From Photorhabdus cinerea (GTDB lineage Bacteria > Pseudomonadota > Gammaproteobacteria > Enterobacterales > Enterobacteriaceae), in the NCBI RefSeq assembly GCF_011189575.1, contig NZ_PUJW01000001.1:408070-472069 (forward strand): a DNA stretch of 64,000 bases, in the 5' to 3' direction. Each line of letters starts with the position of its first letter. The stretch's first letter is position 1. Both the position numbers and the translations under genes were made by a program. Under the pieces are notes generated by a model. That model was not told the DNA's origin. It was given only the letters and a program-made list of their open reading frames with translations, and ran no database searches. This document shows positions 17,450 through 27,028 of this stretch, piece after piece.

Positions 17450-18172
17450 CGTCAAAATCACTTTTTATGAAATAGGATGATCAGATCATTTTAATGATGA
17501 AGAGGTCCATAAAAAGTAAGATTCCACGCTGGTCAGTAAATAACCTGATAATGTAAAGATATCCTTTTATGTTTTTTCAGATAATCAACCTTTTCTCAGG
17601 ATTTAAGTTTTGCTTAATTAACCCGTTTTACTAATTTTTTTATTGCATTATTTTGATGATTTGTTTTGTAAAATGATGCCGAAAAAGTACATTAATATCA
17701 TCCTATTATATAAAATCTTTAATCTTTAATCTTTAATCTTTAATCTTTAATCTTTCTGTATTTTCACTTTTAAATGATCATGGTAGGTTAAATCAACGTA
17801 AAATAAAAGGAGTTTGAAATTATTAAAAAAGAGAAATGCAAGTAAAAAGAGAAAGTGAATAATGTTAAAAAGATGAAGGGTTTAAGCTTGTAAAACGATT
17901 ATCATTCCGGGTTTTCTTATTTTTTAATTAAAAATTTATCTAAATAACTATATGGACACTGATTCAATTCAAGTAGGTGAGTAAATTTTTCTGACAACGT
18001 AGTCGCAAACATATATTCGGCTTCAATGAGCCCTGATGAAAATCCGCACTCTCTGCCCTCATTATTTCAACAGTCTCGATAGACTGAGCTATTTACCAGG
18101 TTCACAGAGAGTCGGTTCGACCTGTCAGTACATCAACTTATGGACTTCTACATCATTTACATCATGGGTAAC
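17450..18172. other. AT-rich spacer between IS remnants
   Basis: About 720 bp without a supportable gene. It contains the heptanucleotide tandem repeat listed separately. The right 180 bp probably belong to the flank of the IS110-type element. Confidence 0.4.
17714..17755. repeat. Heptanucleotide tandem repeat, six AATCTTT units
   Basis: Six perfect head-to-tail copies of AATCTTT (42 bp) in non-coding DNA. A likely slippage-prone variable-number repeat, with no gene nearby that it obviously controls. Confidence 0.95.
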
Positions 18173-19202
18173 TCATCGTGGTTCATAACTCGATTGTTGG
18201 CTGACCAGAGCCCAGGCTATTCGGGCATTTTTATTTGCCAGGGCAACTGCCGCTTTATTGAGCCCGCTGCAGGCTATCACGCCTTTTAACCCGCGTTGTA
18301 ATCCATTACATTGTTCGTCAGGGATTTTTTGCACCCGATAAACAACTGGAACGGGTACCATGAATCAGTATTCCTCGCAAATAGCCATCCCTGCGTTTCG
18401 TGATACCCAATAACCTGACTTTGCCACCACTACTGTGTTCTCTTGGAACCCGCCCCAGATAACTGGCAAAATGGCGGCCATTTTTGAAATCCGTACTATC
18501 TCCCAGCGCTATCATCAAAGCGGATGCCCCCAGTGGAGCAATACCCGGTAGCGTCAGTAGACAGCGAATATCTTCTTCTTGTGCATTCAAATGGTTGAGG
18601 TGTTTATCCAGCACTTTCAGACGCTGCTGCTGTTCTTTGAGTTCAAGCAAGAGTTCCTGAAATAATTCACGGCTCAACGGGGTCAGGTCATTTTCCGCGT
18701 TTTCCAGATGCTCAGGCAAACATTGCTCAACCTTGTGAGCGCTTTCGGGTATAGCAATGCCATATTCTAAGCCCAATCCCCGTATTTGATTAATCAGCGC
18801 CGTTCTGTTTTTCATTAGCCGTTGGCGAACACGATGCAAACACTGAATATCCTGTTGTTCCTGTGTTTTTTCCGGCACATAACGCATCCCCGGACGACTG
18901 TCTGCTTCCACAATAGCCACGGCATCATTTTTATCATTCTTGCTGCCCATTCTGAATGGGGCGACATATTGGGGGCTGATTTGCTTCACCTCATGACCAC
19001 AGCGTTTAAATTGTCGGCTCCAGTAATTTGGGCTGCCACAAGCCTCCATCACTATTTTAGAAGGGGGTTGTTGAGCAATGAATGTCGTCAGTTTATCGCG
19101 CGTTACCACGGTATTTTTAATCATTTTTCCGAGCGGAGACGCAATATGTAATTGAAACACTCGCTTTGCCAGATCAATTCCGATAACTTGTTCCATTGAC
19201 AC
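18173..19202 (-). pseudogene. IS110-family transposase, frameshifted
   Basis: Site-specific DEDD transposase of the IS110 type. The 5' frame (19202-18318, 294 aa) begins EQVIGIDLAKRVFQLHI, has KNDKNDAVAIVEA and the C-terminal PGIAPLGASALMIALGD and FASYLGRVPREHSSGG blocks. Near 18350 the frame shifts: the expected GTR-VVYR continuation is in the next frame, which runs to 18173 (…KAAVALANKNARIAWALVSQ…), a typical IS110 C-terminus. Removing one T in the CGTTCC context restores the full frame, so this looks like a one-base insertion. The element is probably immobile. Confidence 0.88.
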
Positions 19203-19301
19203 CTCTTTATATTTTTGCTGATGTATTCAGCATGGCTCACTGAAGCCGTTTTGGGGAGGTGTCCATTTCATTATTTCATAATTATGATACACCCTCTCTT
19301 T

Positions 19302-20315
19302 TTACTCTCTGTTAGTCCTGTAGGAGAATGAATTCAAAAACGTTTTCACTTTTTCAAGCAACTGCCACATATACTGACAGCAATGATTTCGTGTCACCGT
19401 TTCATGCAGGGATTGCCACAGGCGCTCAATTTTATTCAGCCAGGGGGAATAAACAGGTAAAAACAATAGATTAAATTTAGGAGGATGGGCCAGCCAATTA
19501 CTGACCTTCCGGCTTTTGTGAATACTATAATTATCTAAAATCAACGTGAGGGTCTCAGCGTGACAATATTGGTGATCAAGTTCTTCCAATACATTGATAA
19601 ATAATCGAGAATTTTTATTTAACCCGCCAATATAAGTGATTTTCCCTGTTTGAACATTCAAGCAACCCGCAAGGTAATGTTTTTGATTTTTTCCTGGTGT
19701 CACTATACGTTTTTGCTACCCTTTTAAATACCAGTCAGAGCCGATTTTTGGATTTAGCTCGATATCGACTTCATCTTCATAAAAAACGGGATGTTTTTCC
19801 GAGTACGTTGACAACGCCTTGGTAATTTTCGCCATTTTTTCAGGGTATTCGGGATCGGGTAATTTAAGCGTTGGGACTGCTCTTCGCCAAACGATACTCA
19901 TTTTGTGTAAGTAACGATAGAAGGTGCTGATGGATAATTTTATATTTAATAATGCATTGATTTTAATTATAAAAAGTTCAAGACTACAACGAGAACGCAG
20001 GCAACCTAATTGTTGGGGAGAATGTTGCAATAAAAAAGATAGCAAAGGATAAAGTGGGATTAAATTCCAGACCGTGGGTCTGCCCGCAGGTAGGCTTTTC
20101 AAACCTTCCAGGACATATAAAGTAAACCAATTTATCCAGCGATTGATGGAAGAACGACCGGCACAAAGGGTTCTGGCGACTTGTGAGACAGAGTCACCTC
20201 GATGTAGCATCAACATGGCCATGAGTCTGCGTGCAGAATTTTTATCTCGGGTGCTCTGGATAATTTTTTTCATCTGGCGTCGTTCATTGCGGAGTATCAG
20301 TGCTATGACAGGCAT
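19302..20315 (-). pseudogene. IS630-family transposase interrupted by an in-frame amber codon
   Basis: Two open segments in the same minus frame, 20315-19716 and 19715-19302, are separated only by a TAG at 19718-19716. The first holds the helix-turn-helix region (RGDSVSQVARTLCAGRSSINRW) and the DDE Asp segment (VFYEDEVDIELNPKIGSDW); the second holds LILDNYSIHKSRKV and LPVYSPWLNKIERLWQSLHE, giving the rest of the DDE triad. With the stop read through the protein would be about 337 aa, normal for IS630. A complex inverted repeat at 20316-20381 (AACTCAG...CTGAGTT, with an inner TTTTTGC / GCAAAAA stem) may be its terminal region. Confidence 0.88.
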
Positions 20316-21362
20316 AACTCAGTCCGTTTAGTGGTTTGGGATTTTTTGCAATTGATCAGATCGCAAAAACTGGGCTGAGTTCCCTCTAAGTGATCTACTA
20401 TTTTGAAAAGTTATTTATACCCTGTAAAAAAGGATAAATAAGAATATGAAATAGGTTAATAAAACAATATATTTAAAGAATTAACCGGTTTTAATTACGT
20501 TTTCAACTTGGGATTAAACTTCCCCATCAGCTAGTTAAATAATTATTCATGAAAAATCAGAATAACAAAATCCGAAAATAAATGACTTAACCGAATAAGA
20601 ACCAGATTACTTTTGGCATTATTGTGTTGCATTTGTTATTAAATGCTGTGATACATTAAATACGTCTGTTTAAACTTGTTTTATACCCTTCACCTTTCAA
20701 GCTGCTGCTTTGTTGGCTGCGTTCACTTGCCGCCGCCCTGCAACTTGAAATCTATTGGGTATATACTGTTTTAATCCGTCCTATAGCGTGGCTTTTTTAC
20801 GGTTTTATGTAAATCATGCCTTTTTTTATACCTTTAGTGTGATTTAACGCTTAAATACTCATCTAATCATTATCAGCTTTCTAGCTCATTAATCCGAGAG
20901 AATTTTCACTGTTATTGATGTAATAAATCGTGATTAAATGAGTTTGCCGATTTATTTAAACATCATTTAAATAGACATGGTTGAATGGGATTAAGTGAAA
21001 ATCTAGAATCACATAACGAGCTTATTTTAATAAATAAACGCTTTTATTTTAATAACCCTCATCTTTTCAAAATGACATTGATTAAGAACCTATCCCATTA
21101 GGGCTATTTTATTTGCCGTTCTTTGTAATAGAGACTGAACCCGTTGGTTTGTCCATTTTCCCGGTCCGTAAAATCTGAAATCCTCGATCCTGTTCATAGA
21201 TCGGCATATTTTCCTAAGCAGGAGTGCCGAAAGTTACATTTATGTATCTGATTGCTCTTTTGTTTTTTTACTTTATTGTTACAAATTTGACATTGATTTA
21301 ACCATTTAATATATTAAATTATAGGTTATATTTTATGTTATCCAATCCATCAGGAGGTAACC
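20316..21362. other. Intergenic region before the aldehyde dehydrogenase operon
   Basis: About 1 kb of AT-rich DNA without a supportable gene. It holds the probable end of the IS630-type element, one short ERIC copy (20682-20763), and the promoter region of the next operon. A strong ribosome-binding site, AGGAGGT at 21352-21358, precedes the first gene. Confidence 0.5.
20682..20763 (-). repeat. ERIC element, 82-bp deletion form
   Basis: Bounded by TATACCC...GGGTATA with the ERIC arm sequences (GCTGCTTTGTTGGCTGCG, CACTTGCCGCCGC). It lacks the central ~45 bp present in the full 127-bp copies elsewhere in this window. Its orientation is opposite to the copy at 40585. Confidence 0.85.
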
Positions 21363-22793
21363 ATGACGGTGCCAATGCTCAGGCATTTCATTAATGGTCA
21401 GTATGTTGAATCTAAAAGTTCCGAATATTTTGATCTGGTAAGCCCGGTCACTGGTGAAGCTTATGCGCGTTCTCCTAACGCGACTGCGGCGGATGTTGAT
21501 GAAGCGTATGCATCAGCTAAAGAGGCGTTCAAGATCTGGGGGGGCAGCACCCCGTCAGCCCGTCAGCAGGCATTGCTGGCATTAGCCAATGCAGTGGAAA
21601 AAAACGCTGAACGTCTGATCGAAGTGCAAAGCCGCAATACGGGGCAGCTCAAGCATATGATTGCCTCTGAGGAAATTGCGACGTCAGTGGATCATATCCG
21701 TTTCTTCGCTGGTGCCGCCCGTTTTCTGGAAGGCAAAGCTACTGCTGAATATCTTCCTAATATGACGACCAGCATCCGGCGCGAACCACTAGGCGTGGTG
21801 GGTCAAGTTACGCCGTGGAATTACCCACTGATGATGGCCGTATGGAAGATAGCGCCTGCGCTGGCTGCGGGCAATACTGTGGTACTCAAACCGAGCGATA
21901 CCACGCCGGAAAGTACTCTGTTACTGGCTGAATTGGCCAATCCGTTCTTCCCTGCCGGTGTATTCAACGTGGTGTTGGGTAATGCCAAAGCGGGTGCCTT
22001 GGTCGTTTCACACAAAACGCCAGCTATGGTTGCCATCACGGGTTCCGTGCGTGCAGGCTTGCAGGTTGCCTCTTCGGCGGCGACTAATCTCACCAGAACA
22101 CATTTGGAGCTAGGGGGCAAAGCACCAGTGGTTGTTTTCGCCGATGCAGATATGGATAAAGCAGTGGAGACCATTGTTACTGCGGGGTTCTTTAACGCTG
22201 GTCAGGATTGTACAGCAGCCTCGCGTGTGCTGGTGCATGAATCTGTTTACGATACCTTCGTTGCCAAACTGGTGGCGGCAGCTAAAGTCACCCGCTTTGG
22301 TGATCCGGAAGATGAAGAGGCGCTGTATGGACCGCTCAATAATATTCGTCAGCTGGAGCAGGTCAAAAGGTTCATTGCATGTCTGCCCGCTTATGCCCGT
22401 ATCGAAACAGGAGGCCGTCAGGCCGAACGTTTGGGTTATTACTTTGAACCTACGGTAATTACCGGCTTGGAACAGCACGACGAAGCAATCCAGACCGAGA
22501 TTTTCGGCCCGGTTATCACGGTGCAGAAGTTCCTCGATGAACAGGATGCCATAGAGAAAGCTAACGATGTGAAATACGGACTGGCCTCCAGTGTCTGGAC
22601 CCGCGACCATGGCCGCGCGTTGCGCCTGTCACGTGAACTCGATTTCGGTACTGTCTGGATTAACACCCATATTCCTCTTACGGCAGAGGCGCCGCACGGT
22701 GGTTTCAAGAGCTCCGGATATGGTAAAGATCTGTCGGTTTATGGCTTCGATGAATATACGCGTATCAAACACGTGATGAGTTCCAACGACTGA
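21363..22793 (+). CDS. NAD-dependent aldehyde dehydrogenase (aminoaldehyde/betaine-aldehyde type)
   Basis: Oxidises an aldehyde to the acid. The 476-aa protein has the family landmarks: VTPWNYPLMMAVWKIAPALAAGN (oxyanion Asn and cofactor site), ITGSVRAG (Rossmann turn), the general-base Glu in LELGGKAPV, the catalytic Cys in FFNAGQDCTAASR, and EIFGPV. The length and the GQDCTAASR context fit gamma-aminobutyraldehyde or betaine-aldehyde dehydrogenases. Neighbouring GabT-like and amine-oxidase genes make an amino-aldehyde substrate plausible. It opens a GC-richer block. Substrate not determined. Confidence 0.85.
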   Translation: MTVPMLRHFINGQYVESKSSEYFDLVSPVTGEAYARSPNATAADVDEAYASAKEAFKIWGGSTPSARQQALLALANAVEKNAERLIEVQSRNTGQLKHMIASEEIATSVDHIRFFAGAARFLEGKATAEYLPNMTTSIRREPLGVVGQVTPWNYPLMMAVWKIAPALAAGNTVVLKPSDTTPESTLLLAELANPFFPAGVFNVVLGNAKAGALVVSHKTPAMVAITGSVRAGLQVASSAATNLTRTHLELGGKAPVVVFADADMDKAVETIVTAGFFNAGQDCTAASRVLVHESVYDTFVAKLVAAAKVTRFGDPEDEEALYGPLNNIRQLEQVKRFIACLPAYARIETGGRQAERLGYYFEPTVITGLEQHDEAIQTEIFGPVITVQKFLDEQDAIEKANDVKYGLASSVWTRDHGRALRLSRELDFGTVWINTHIPLTAEAPHGGFKSSGYGKDLSVYGFDEYTRIKHVMSSND

Positions 22794-22808
22794 CACAGGA
22801 CATCCGTA

Positions 22809-23582
22809 ATGATTCAGAATAGATCTCCACGCGATCTAGTGTCGCGCGCGCACCACGAGCTGTTTACTGACCGTGATGTAGGGGCGCTTGAGCGTTGTTT
22901 TTCGCCGCATTTCATCGAACATTCCCCGTTGGTCAAAGAGGGTCTTGCCGGATTACGTGAGCTGGTCTGCACACATCCTGAACTGCACCACGAAACGTAT
23001 CGTGTATTGCAGGATGGTGATCTGGTCGCTATCCACGGTCGTTTTATGGGGTTAGACGACCGGCCGTTGGTCGGTTTCGATCTGTACCGGGTTGCCGACG
23101 GCTTAATCGTGGAGCATTGGGACGGCCTGGTACCACAGGCCGCACCCAACGCCAGTGGCCGGACTCAGTTAGACGGCCCGACTGAAGCAGGTCATAGCCA
23201 TAACCGGGAGAAGAATCGCGAACTGGTGGTCAACTTTTTTACACGTACCCTGATCGAGGGTTACTACGAAGAGTTTGGGAACTACACCAATGGTGAATTG
23301 TTTCGCCAGCACAGCCCCGATATTCCCGATGGTACGGCGGCAGTCATCTCGTTTCTTAAGCAACTCAGGGATGAAGGGCAGGGTCTGCATTACACTAAAA
23401 TTCACCGTACGGTAGCCGATGGGCAATTTGTTCTGACCCATTCGGAGGGGAGTATTGCCGGAGCGCGTCACAGCTATTTCGAGCTATGGCGCATTGAGAA
23501 CGGTAAAGTGGCTGAGCTTTGGGATGCTATCACCCCGGTCCCGGAGGATGCGAAAGCGCTGCATCGCCACGGTATTTTTTAG
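22809..23582 (+). CDS. Tandem SnoaL-like (NTF2-fold) domain protein
   Basis: A 257-aa cytoplasmic protein composed of two similar SnoaL/NTF2-like halves (about residues 8-110 and 135-250). Each half shows the pattern of an N-terminal helix, the HSP or HSPDIPDG turn, and a C-terminal strand ending in EHWDGL or ELWDAITPVP. Such folds are often small cyclases, isomerases or ligand-binding proteins, but no catalytic residue can be assigned. It starts 15 bp after the aldehyde dehydrogenase, so the two are probably cotranscribed. Confidence 0.75.
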   Translation: MIQNRSPRDLVSRAHHELFTDRDVGALERCFSPHFIEHSPLVKEGLAGLRELVCTHPELHHETYRVLQDGDLVAIHGRFMGLDDRPLVGFDLYRVADGLIVEHWDGLVPQAAPNASGRTQLDGPTEAGHSHNREKNRELVVNFFTRTLIEGYYEEFGNYTNGELFRQHSPDIPDGTAAVISFLKQLRDEGQGLHYTKIHRTVADGQFVLTHSEGSIAGARHSYFELWRIENGKVAELWDAITPVPEDAKALHRHGIF

Positions 23583-23634
23583 TGTCGTTTGCAGACATGT
23601 CGGAATCCGTGTTTTTTCAATCAGGAATTAAAGA

Positions 23635-24390
23635 ATGATGGCATATTCCATCGTCTACGCACAGCTCGATCAGGCCACCCGGACCGAACAGGTTGTGGAA
23701 CGTTTAAGTAACGCGATCATCTCTGGGGTATTACAGACCGATGAGCAGTTGCCTAATGAAAACGAGCTGTCGCGTTTGTTGGGTGTATCGCCAGTAACGG
23801 TACGTGATGCTCTGAATACGCTGCGCACCAGGCAGTTGATCGATACCCGGCGAGGACGTCATGGCGGTAGTTTCGTATGTCAGGTTCCCGTTGAGATAAT
23901 GCGGAAATATCATCCGTTGCGGTTGATGGCTTCAGGCGAGCTAGCGGATTTCAGCGAATTTCACTGTGCAGTGATCGGCCATAGCGCGAGGCTTGCGGCG
24001 CAACGCTCAACGCCGGGTGAACTGGAGATGCTTGGGCAGTTGATTGACAGTTTTGCGGCCGCGACGCAACCAGATGCTCGTATACAGGCAGATATGCGTT
24101 GCCTGTTAACCCTGGCATCCCAAGCGCAGTCGGCGAGGCTTGCTAACCAGGAGCTGGAGATTCAGGCCGAATGGACGCCTTTGGTGGCGCTTCTGTACCG
24201 GGAGGCTGCTGTACACCGCGAAGTTGTTACCTCCTGGCGTTCACTTTTAGACGTTCTACATAAGGCTGACGACTTCGCCTGTTATCAGCTGGCGCAGAGA
24301 ATGATTGCCCGAATTACCGACCACCTGCTTGAATGCAAATTGCGCATGGATACCGATGCGCCGTTCTTGCAGAAACCCGCCCGCGAGTAA
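23635..24390 (+). CDS. GntR-family (FadR-like) transcriptional regulator
   Basis: A 251-aa regulator with an N-terminal winged helix-turn-helix (about residues 15-82): QVVERLSNAIISGVLQTDEQ, then LPNENELSRLLGVSPVTVRDAL, ending in the wing DTRRGRHGGSFV. The C-terminal ~150 residues are helical and would bind an effector, as in the FCD group. It probably controls the surrounding amine/aldehyde genes. Two ATGs in tandem (23635, 23638) could serve as start. Confidence 0.88.
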   Translation: MMAYSIVYAQLDQATRTEQVVERLSNAIISGVLQTDEQLPNENELSRLLGVSPVTVRDALNTLRTRQLIDTRRGRHGGSFVCQVPVEIMRKYHPLRLMASGELADFSEFHCAVIGHSARLAAQRSTPGELEMLGQLIDSFAAATQPDARIQADMRCLLTLASQAQSARLANQELEIQAEWTPLVALLYREAAVHREVVTSWRSLLDVLHKADDFACYQLAQRMIARITDHLLECKLRMDTDAPFLQKPARE

Positions 24391-24425
24391 CGCGGCTGCA
24401 TTCATCTCAGGAAAGGAAGTGGCAT

Positions 24426-25166
24426 ATGTACAACAACATACATGCAGAACGGGCCAGGAACATCCTAGACGATATCCTGACCTCGGCACAGAGGGCTACC
24501 GCAGCCTTGGCAGAGGCGACGGCGCGTATTTTATCGCAGATGCCTTTACATTATACGGAAGGTGCCCGCTTAACGCGGGAGCAGCGCGCTGCATTGCAAA
24601 AACATATCCACGATGTACTGCATGACAACGCTTGGTGTAACGGGGCGGGGTTTGCCAGTTATGTGTCAATGAAGACGGCTGGGGAGGAGGGAGGCTACTG
24701 GACGTTGGAGTGGTGGCGTCAGGAAGGGAGCACCATTCAACAGGCACAACTGGAACATAATCAGGAGCAGTGCAGGCGTCTGGACTTCCGGTTGTTTGAC
24801 TGGTTCCGGCAGCCGGCAAGTTGCCATCTTCCCTTTATCGACGGTCCTTATGTGGATTATGTCTGCAACGGAGCCTACACGATTACAATAGCTCACCCGG
24901 TACTCATCGGTGAGGATTTTGTCGGCGTTGCGGCGGCAGATATGCTGGTTTCAACGCTGGATCGGTTACTTCTACCCGCTCTGGGAGCCATTGGTAAGCC
25001 AGTACTGGTTATTAATGACGATGCGCGGGTCGTGACCTCGACAGTGCCGGGAGTGCGTTCCGGTTCACTATGGAAGTGTCAGGACGTTAATCAGTCAGCC
25101 GATGGTGAAGTACCTTCACTGCGTTTGGTGATCCTACCGTCATTACATCGGGAGTCTGCCTGCTGA
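24426..25166 (+). CDS. Cache-domain-like sensory protein
   Basis: Start set at ATG 24426 (246 aa), preceded by GGAAAGGAAG; the longer frame from 24333 would overlap the regulator gene. After an N-terminal helical segment rich in Ala/Glu, the region ~60-210 resembles a PAS-like cache ligand-binding fold (GAGFASYVSM, YWTLEWW, FDWFRQP, GPYVDYVCNGAYTITIAHPV, FVGVAAADM). No signal peptide or transmembrane segment is evident, so it is probably cytoplasmic. Its position between a GntR regulator and a GabT-like aminotransferase suggests a role in sensing the catabolised amine. Confidence 0.65.
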   Translation: MYNNIHAERARNILDDILTSAQRATAALAEATARILSQMPLHYTEGARLTREQRAALQKHIHDVLHDNAWCNGAGFASYVSMKTAGEEGGYWTLEWWRQEGSTIQQAQLEHNQEQCRRLDFRLFDWFRQPASCHLPFIDGPYVDYVCNGAYTITIAHPVLIGEDFVGVAAADMLVSTLDRLLLPALGAIGKPVLVINDDARVVTSTVPGVRSGSLWKCQDVNQSADGEVPSLRLVILPSLHRESAC

Positions 25167-25202
25167 AGCCCACTTATTCAGATTGCGGAGGAATTTTCAT
25201 TT

Positions 25203-26480
25203 ATGACTGAATCTATGTTAGCCAAAAGACGCAGCGCGGCTATTGCGAAAGGCGTGGGCGTGACCACTCAAGTCTATGCGGAGCGGGCGGAAAACGCTGA
25301 AATTTGGGATGTTCAGGGGCAACGTTATATTGATTTTGCCGCCGGTATCGCCGTGGTAAATACCGGGCACCGCCATCCGCGTGTCATCGCGGCAGCCAGA
25401 GAACAACTGGAACAGTTTACCCACACTTGTCATCAGGTAGTGCCCTACGAAAATTATGTGGCGCTGGCCGAACGTCTGAACCGCCTGGTGCCTGGTAATT
25501 TTGCGAAGAAGACCGTCTTTGTCACTACCGGGGCCGAGGCGGTGGAAAATGCTGTGAAGATCGCGCGCGCCGCTACCGGGCGCAGTGGCGTGGTAGCTTT
25601 CAGCGGTGCTTTCCATGGTCGTACCTTCCTCGGTATGTCATTAACTGGCAAAGTTGCACCGTACAAAATGGGGTTCGGCCCGCTAGTTAGCGATATTTAT
25701 CGTGTTCCGTTTCCGGTTGGGCTGCATGGCATTAGCGTGGAACAGACGCTGAATGCGCTGGATAATCTCTTTAAAGCCGACATTGATCCCACGCGCGTCG
25801 CTGCCATCATCATCGAACCGGTACAGGGCGAAGGTGGTTTCTATCCTGCGCCTACCGAGCTGCTCAAAGCCCTGCGTGAGATCGCCGATTGCCACGGTAT
25901 TGTACTTATCGCCGATGAGATCCAGACCGGTTTCGCGCGTACGGGTAAACTGTTTGCCATGGAGCATCATGAGGTGGCTGCCGATCTGACCACTATGGCG
26001 AAAGGTCTGGCGGGTGGTTTGCCGCTGGCGGCTGTGACGGGACGTGCAGAGTTGATGGACGCTGTAGTGCCTGGTGGTCTGGGGGGAACCTATGGTGGTA
26101 ACCCAGTGGCAATTGCGGCTGCCCATGCGGTGTTGGATGTGATCGAAGAGGAGAAGCTGAATGAGCGGGCGACGCAGCTGGGAGACCAGCTAAAACAGCG
26201 TCTGCATGAACTGCGACCGCGTGTCCCGCAGATCGCCGACGTGCGTGGGCTTGGGCTGATGATTGCGGCAGAGTTTAACCGTGCGGACAGTCAGGAACCC
26301 GATGCCAGCTTTACCAACGCGGTATGTCAGAAAGCGTTGGAGCGTGGTCTGATCCTGCTGATGTGTGGTGTACACGGCAATGTGATACGTTTCCTTCCGC
26401 CGCTGACCATACAAAATAATGTTTTTGACGAAGCACTCAACATTCTGGAGTCTGTGCTGCTCGATCTGGCTGAACCGTAA
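25203..26480 (+). CDS. gabT: 4-aminobutyrate-type aminotransferase (class III)
   Basis: PLP-dependent omega-transaminase, 425 aa, full length for GabT. Motifs: AAGIAVVNTGHRHP, FVTTGAEAVENAVKIARAATGR (phosphate site), FSGAFHGRT, IIEPVQGEGGFYPAP, LIADEIQTGFARTGKLFAMEH (PLP-contacting Asp), and the Schiff-base Lys in LTTMAKGLAGGLPL. It would convert GABA (or a related omega-amino acid) to the semialdehyde. With the aldehyde dehydrogenase upstream, this gives both steps of GABA-type degradation in one locus. Confidence 0.88.
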   Translation: MTESMLAKRRSAAIAKGVGVTTQVYAERAENAEIWDVQGQRYIDFAAGIAVVNTGHRHPRVIAAAREQLEQFTHTCHQVVPYENYVALAERLNRLVPGNFAKKTVFVTTGAEAVENAVKIARAATGRSGVVAFSGAFHGRTFLGMSLTGKVAPYKMGFGPLVSDIYRVPFPVGLHGISVEQTLNALDNLFKADIDPTRVAAIIIEPVQGEGGFYPAPTELLKALREIADCHGIVLIADEIQTGFARTGKLFAMEHHEVAADLTTMAKGLAGGLPLAAVTGRAELMDAVVPGGLGGTYGGNPVAIAAAHAVLDVIEEEKLNERATQLGDQLKQRLHELRPRVPQIADVRGLGLMIAAEFNRADSQEPDASFTNAVCQKALERGLILLMCGVHGNVIRFLPPLTIQNNVFDEALNILESVLLDLAEP

Positions 26481-26602
26481 AGGGGGAGGGGCGTAATGAC
26501 TGGGAGTTTGCGCGTGCGCTGACTGAATGGGTGCAGACCTTACGGGTTGGTAATGCGCAGGGCGGCAGGGTAGAACCTGCTGCTTCACAAGAGAGGACAA
26601 CA

Positions 26603-26989
26603 ATGCACTGGTATTTAAATGTATTAAAGAACTATGCATGTTTCAGGGGGCGAGCCCGGCGTAAAGAGTTCTGGTATTTCGTTCTGTTCCAGATTCTGGC
26701 TGTATTTATTATCTCTTTCCTTGAAAACTACTTTGCTGTTGCCAATCCTGAAGTTTATATGGGCTGGTTCAGCGCCGTCTATCTGCTGCTCACGTTTTTG
26801 CCCGCGCTAGCAGTGAATGCCCGCCGCCTGCATGACATCAACTGTAGCGCTTGGTGGTTACTGCTGCATCTCATTCCGTTTATCGGCACCATTATCCTGC
26901 TGATTCTCGCCGGTCTGAAAGGGAGCTCTGGCAGCAATAAATACAGCTCAGAGAGCCGGATTCACTTACAGGGAAACGCCCCGGACTAG
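26603..26989 (+). CDS. DUF805 inner-membrane protein
   Basis: A 128-aa membrane protein of the DUF805 family. It has the characteristic N-terminal W-x-x-x-x-L-K-x-Y-x-x-F-x-G-R-A-R-R-K-E-F-W motif (residues ~2-24), followed by three to four hydrophobic helices and the conserved AVNARRLHDINCSAWW loop. The start at 26603 is preceded by AGAGGACA. The frame stays open upstream to ~26481, encoding ...EFARALTEWVQTLRVG..., possibly a remnant of another gene. Function unknown. Confidence 0.85.
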   Translation: MHWYLNVLKNYACFRGRARRKEFWYFVLFQILAVFIISFLENYFAVANPEVYMGWFSAVYLLLTFLPALAVNARRLHDINCSAWWLLLHLIPFIGTIILLILAGLKGSSGSNKYSSESRIHLQGNAPD

Positions 26990-27028
26990 GCCTGCGGGTG
27001 ATTTCAAGATCACGACAGGAGTGCTGAA

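Noticed and set aside
24333..24425. Upstream extension of the cache-domain protein (start at 24333)
   Set aside because: It overlaps the GntR gene out of frame, while ATG 24426 has a good Shine-Dalgarno sequence.
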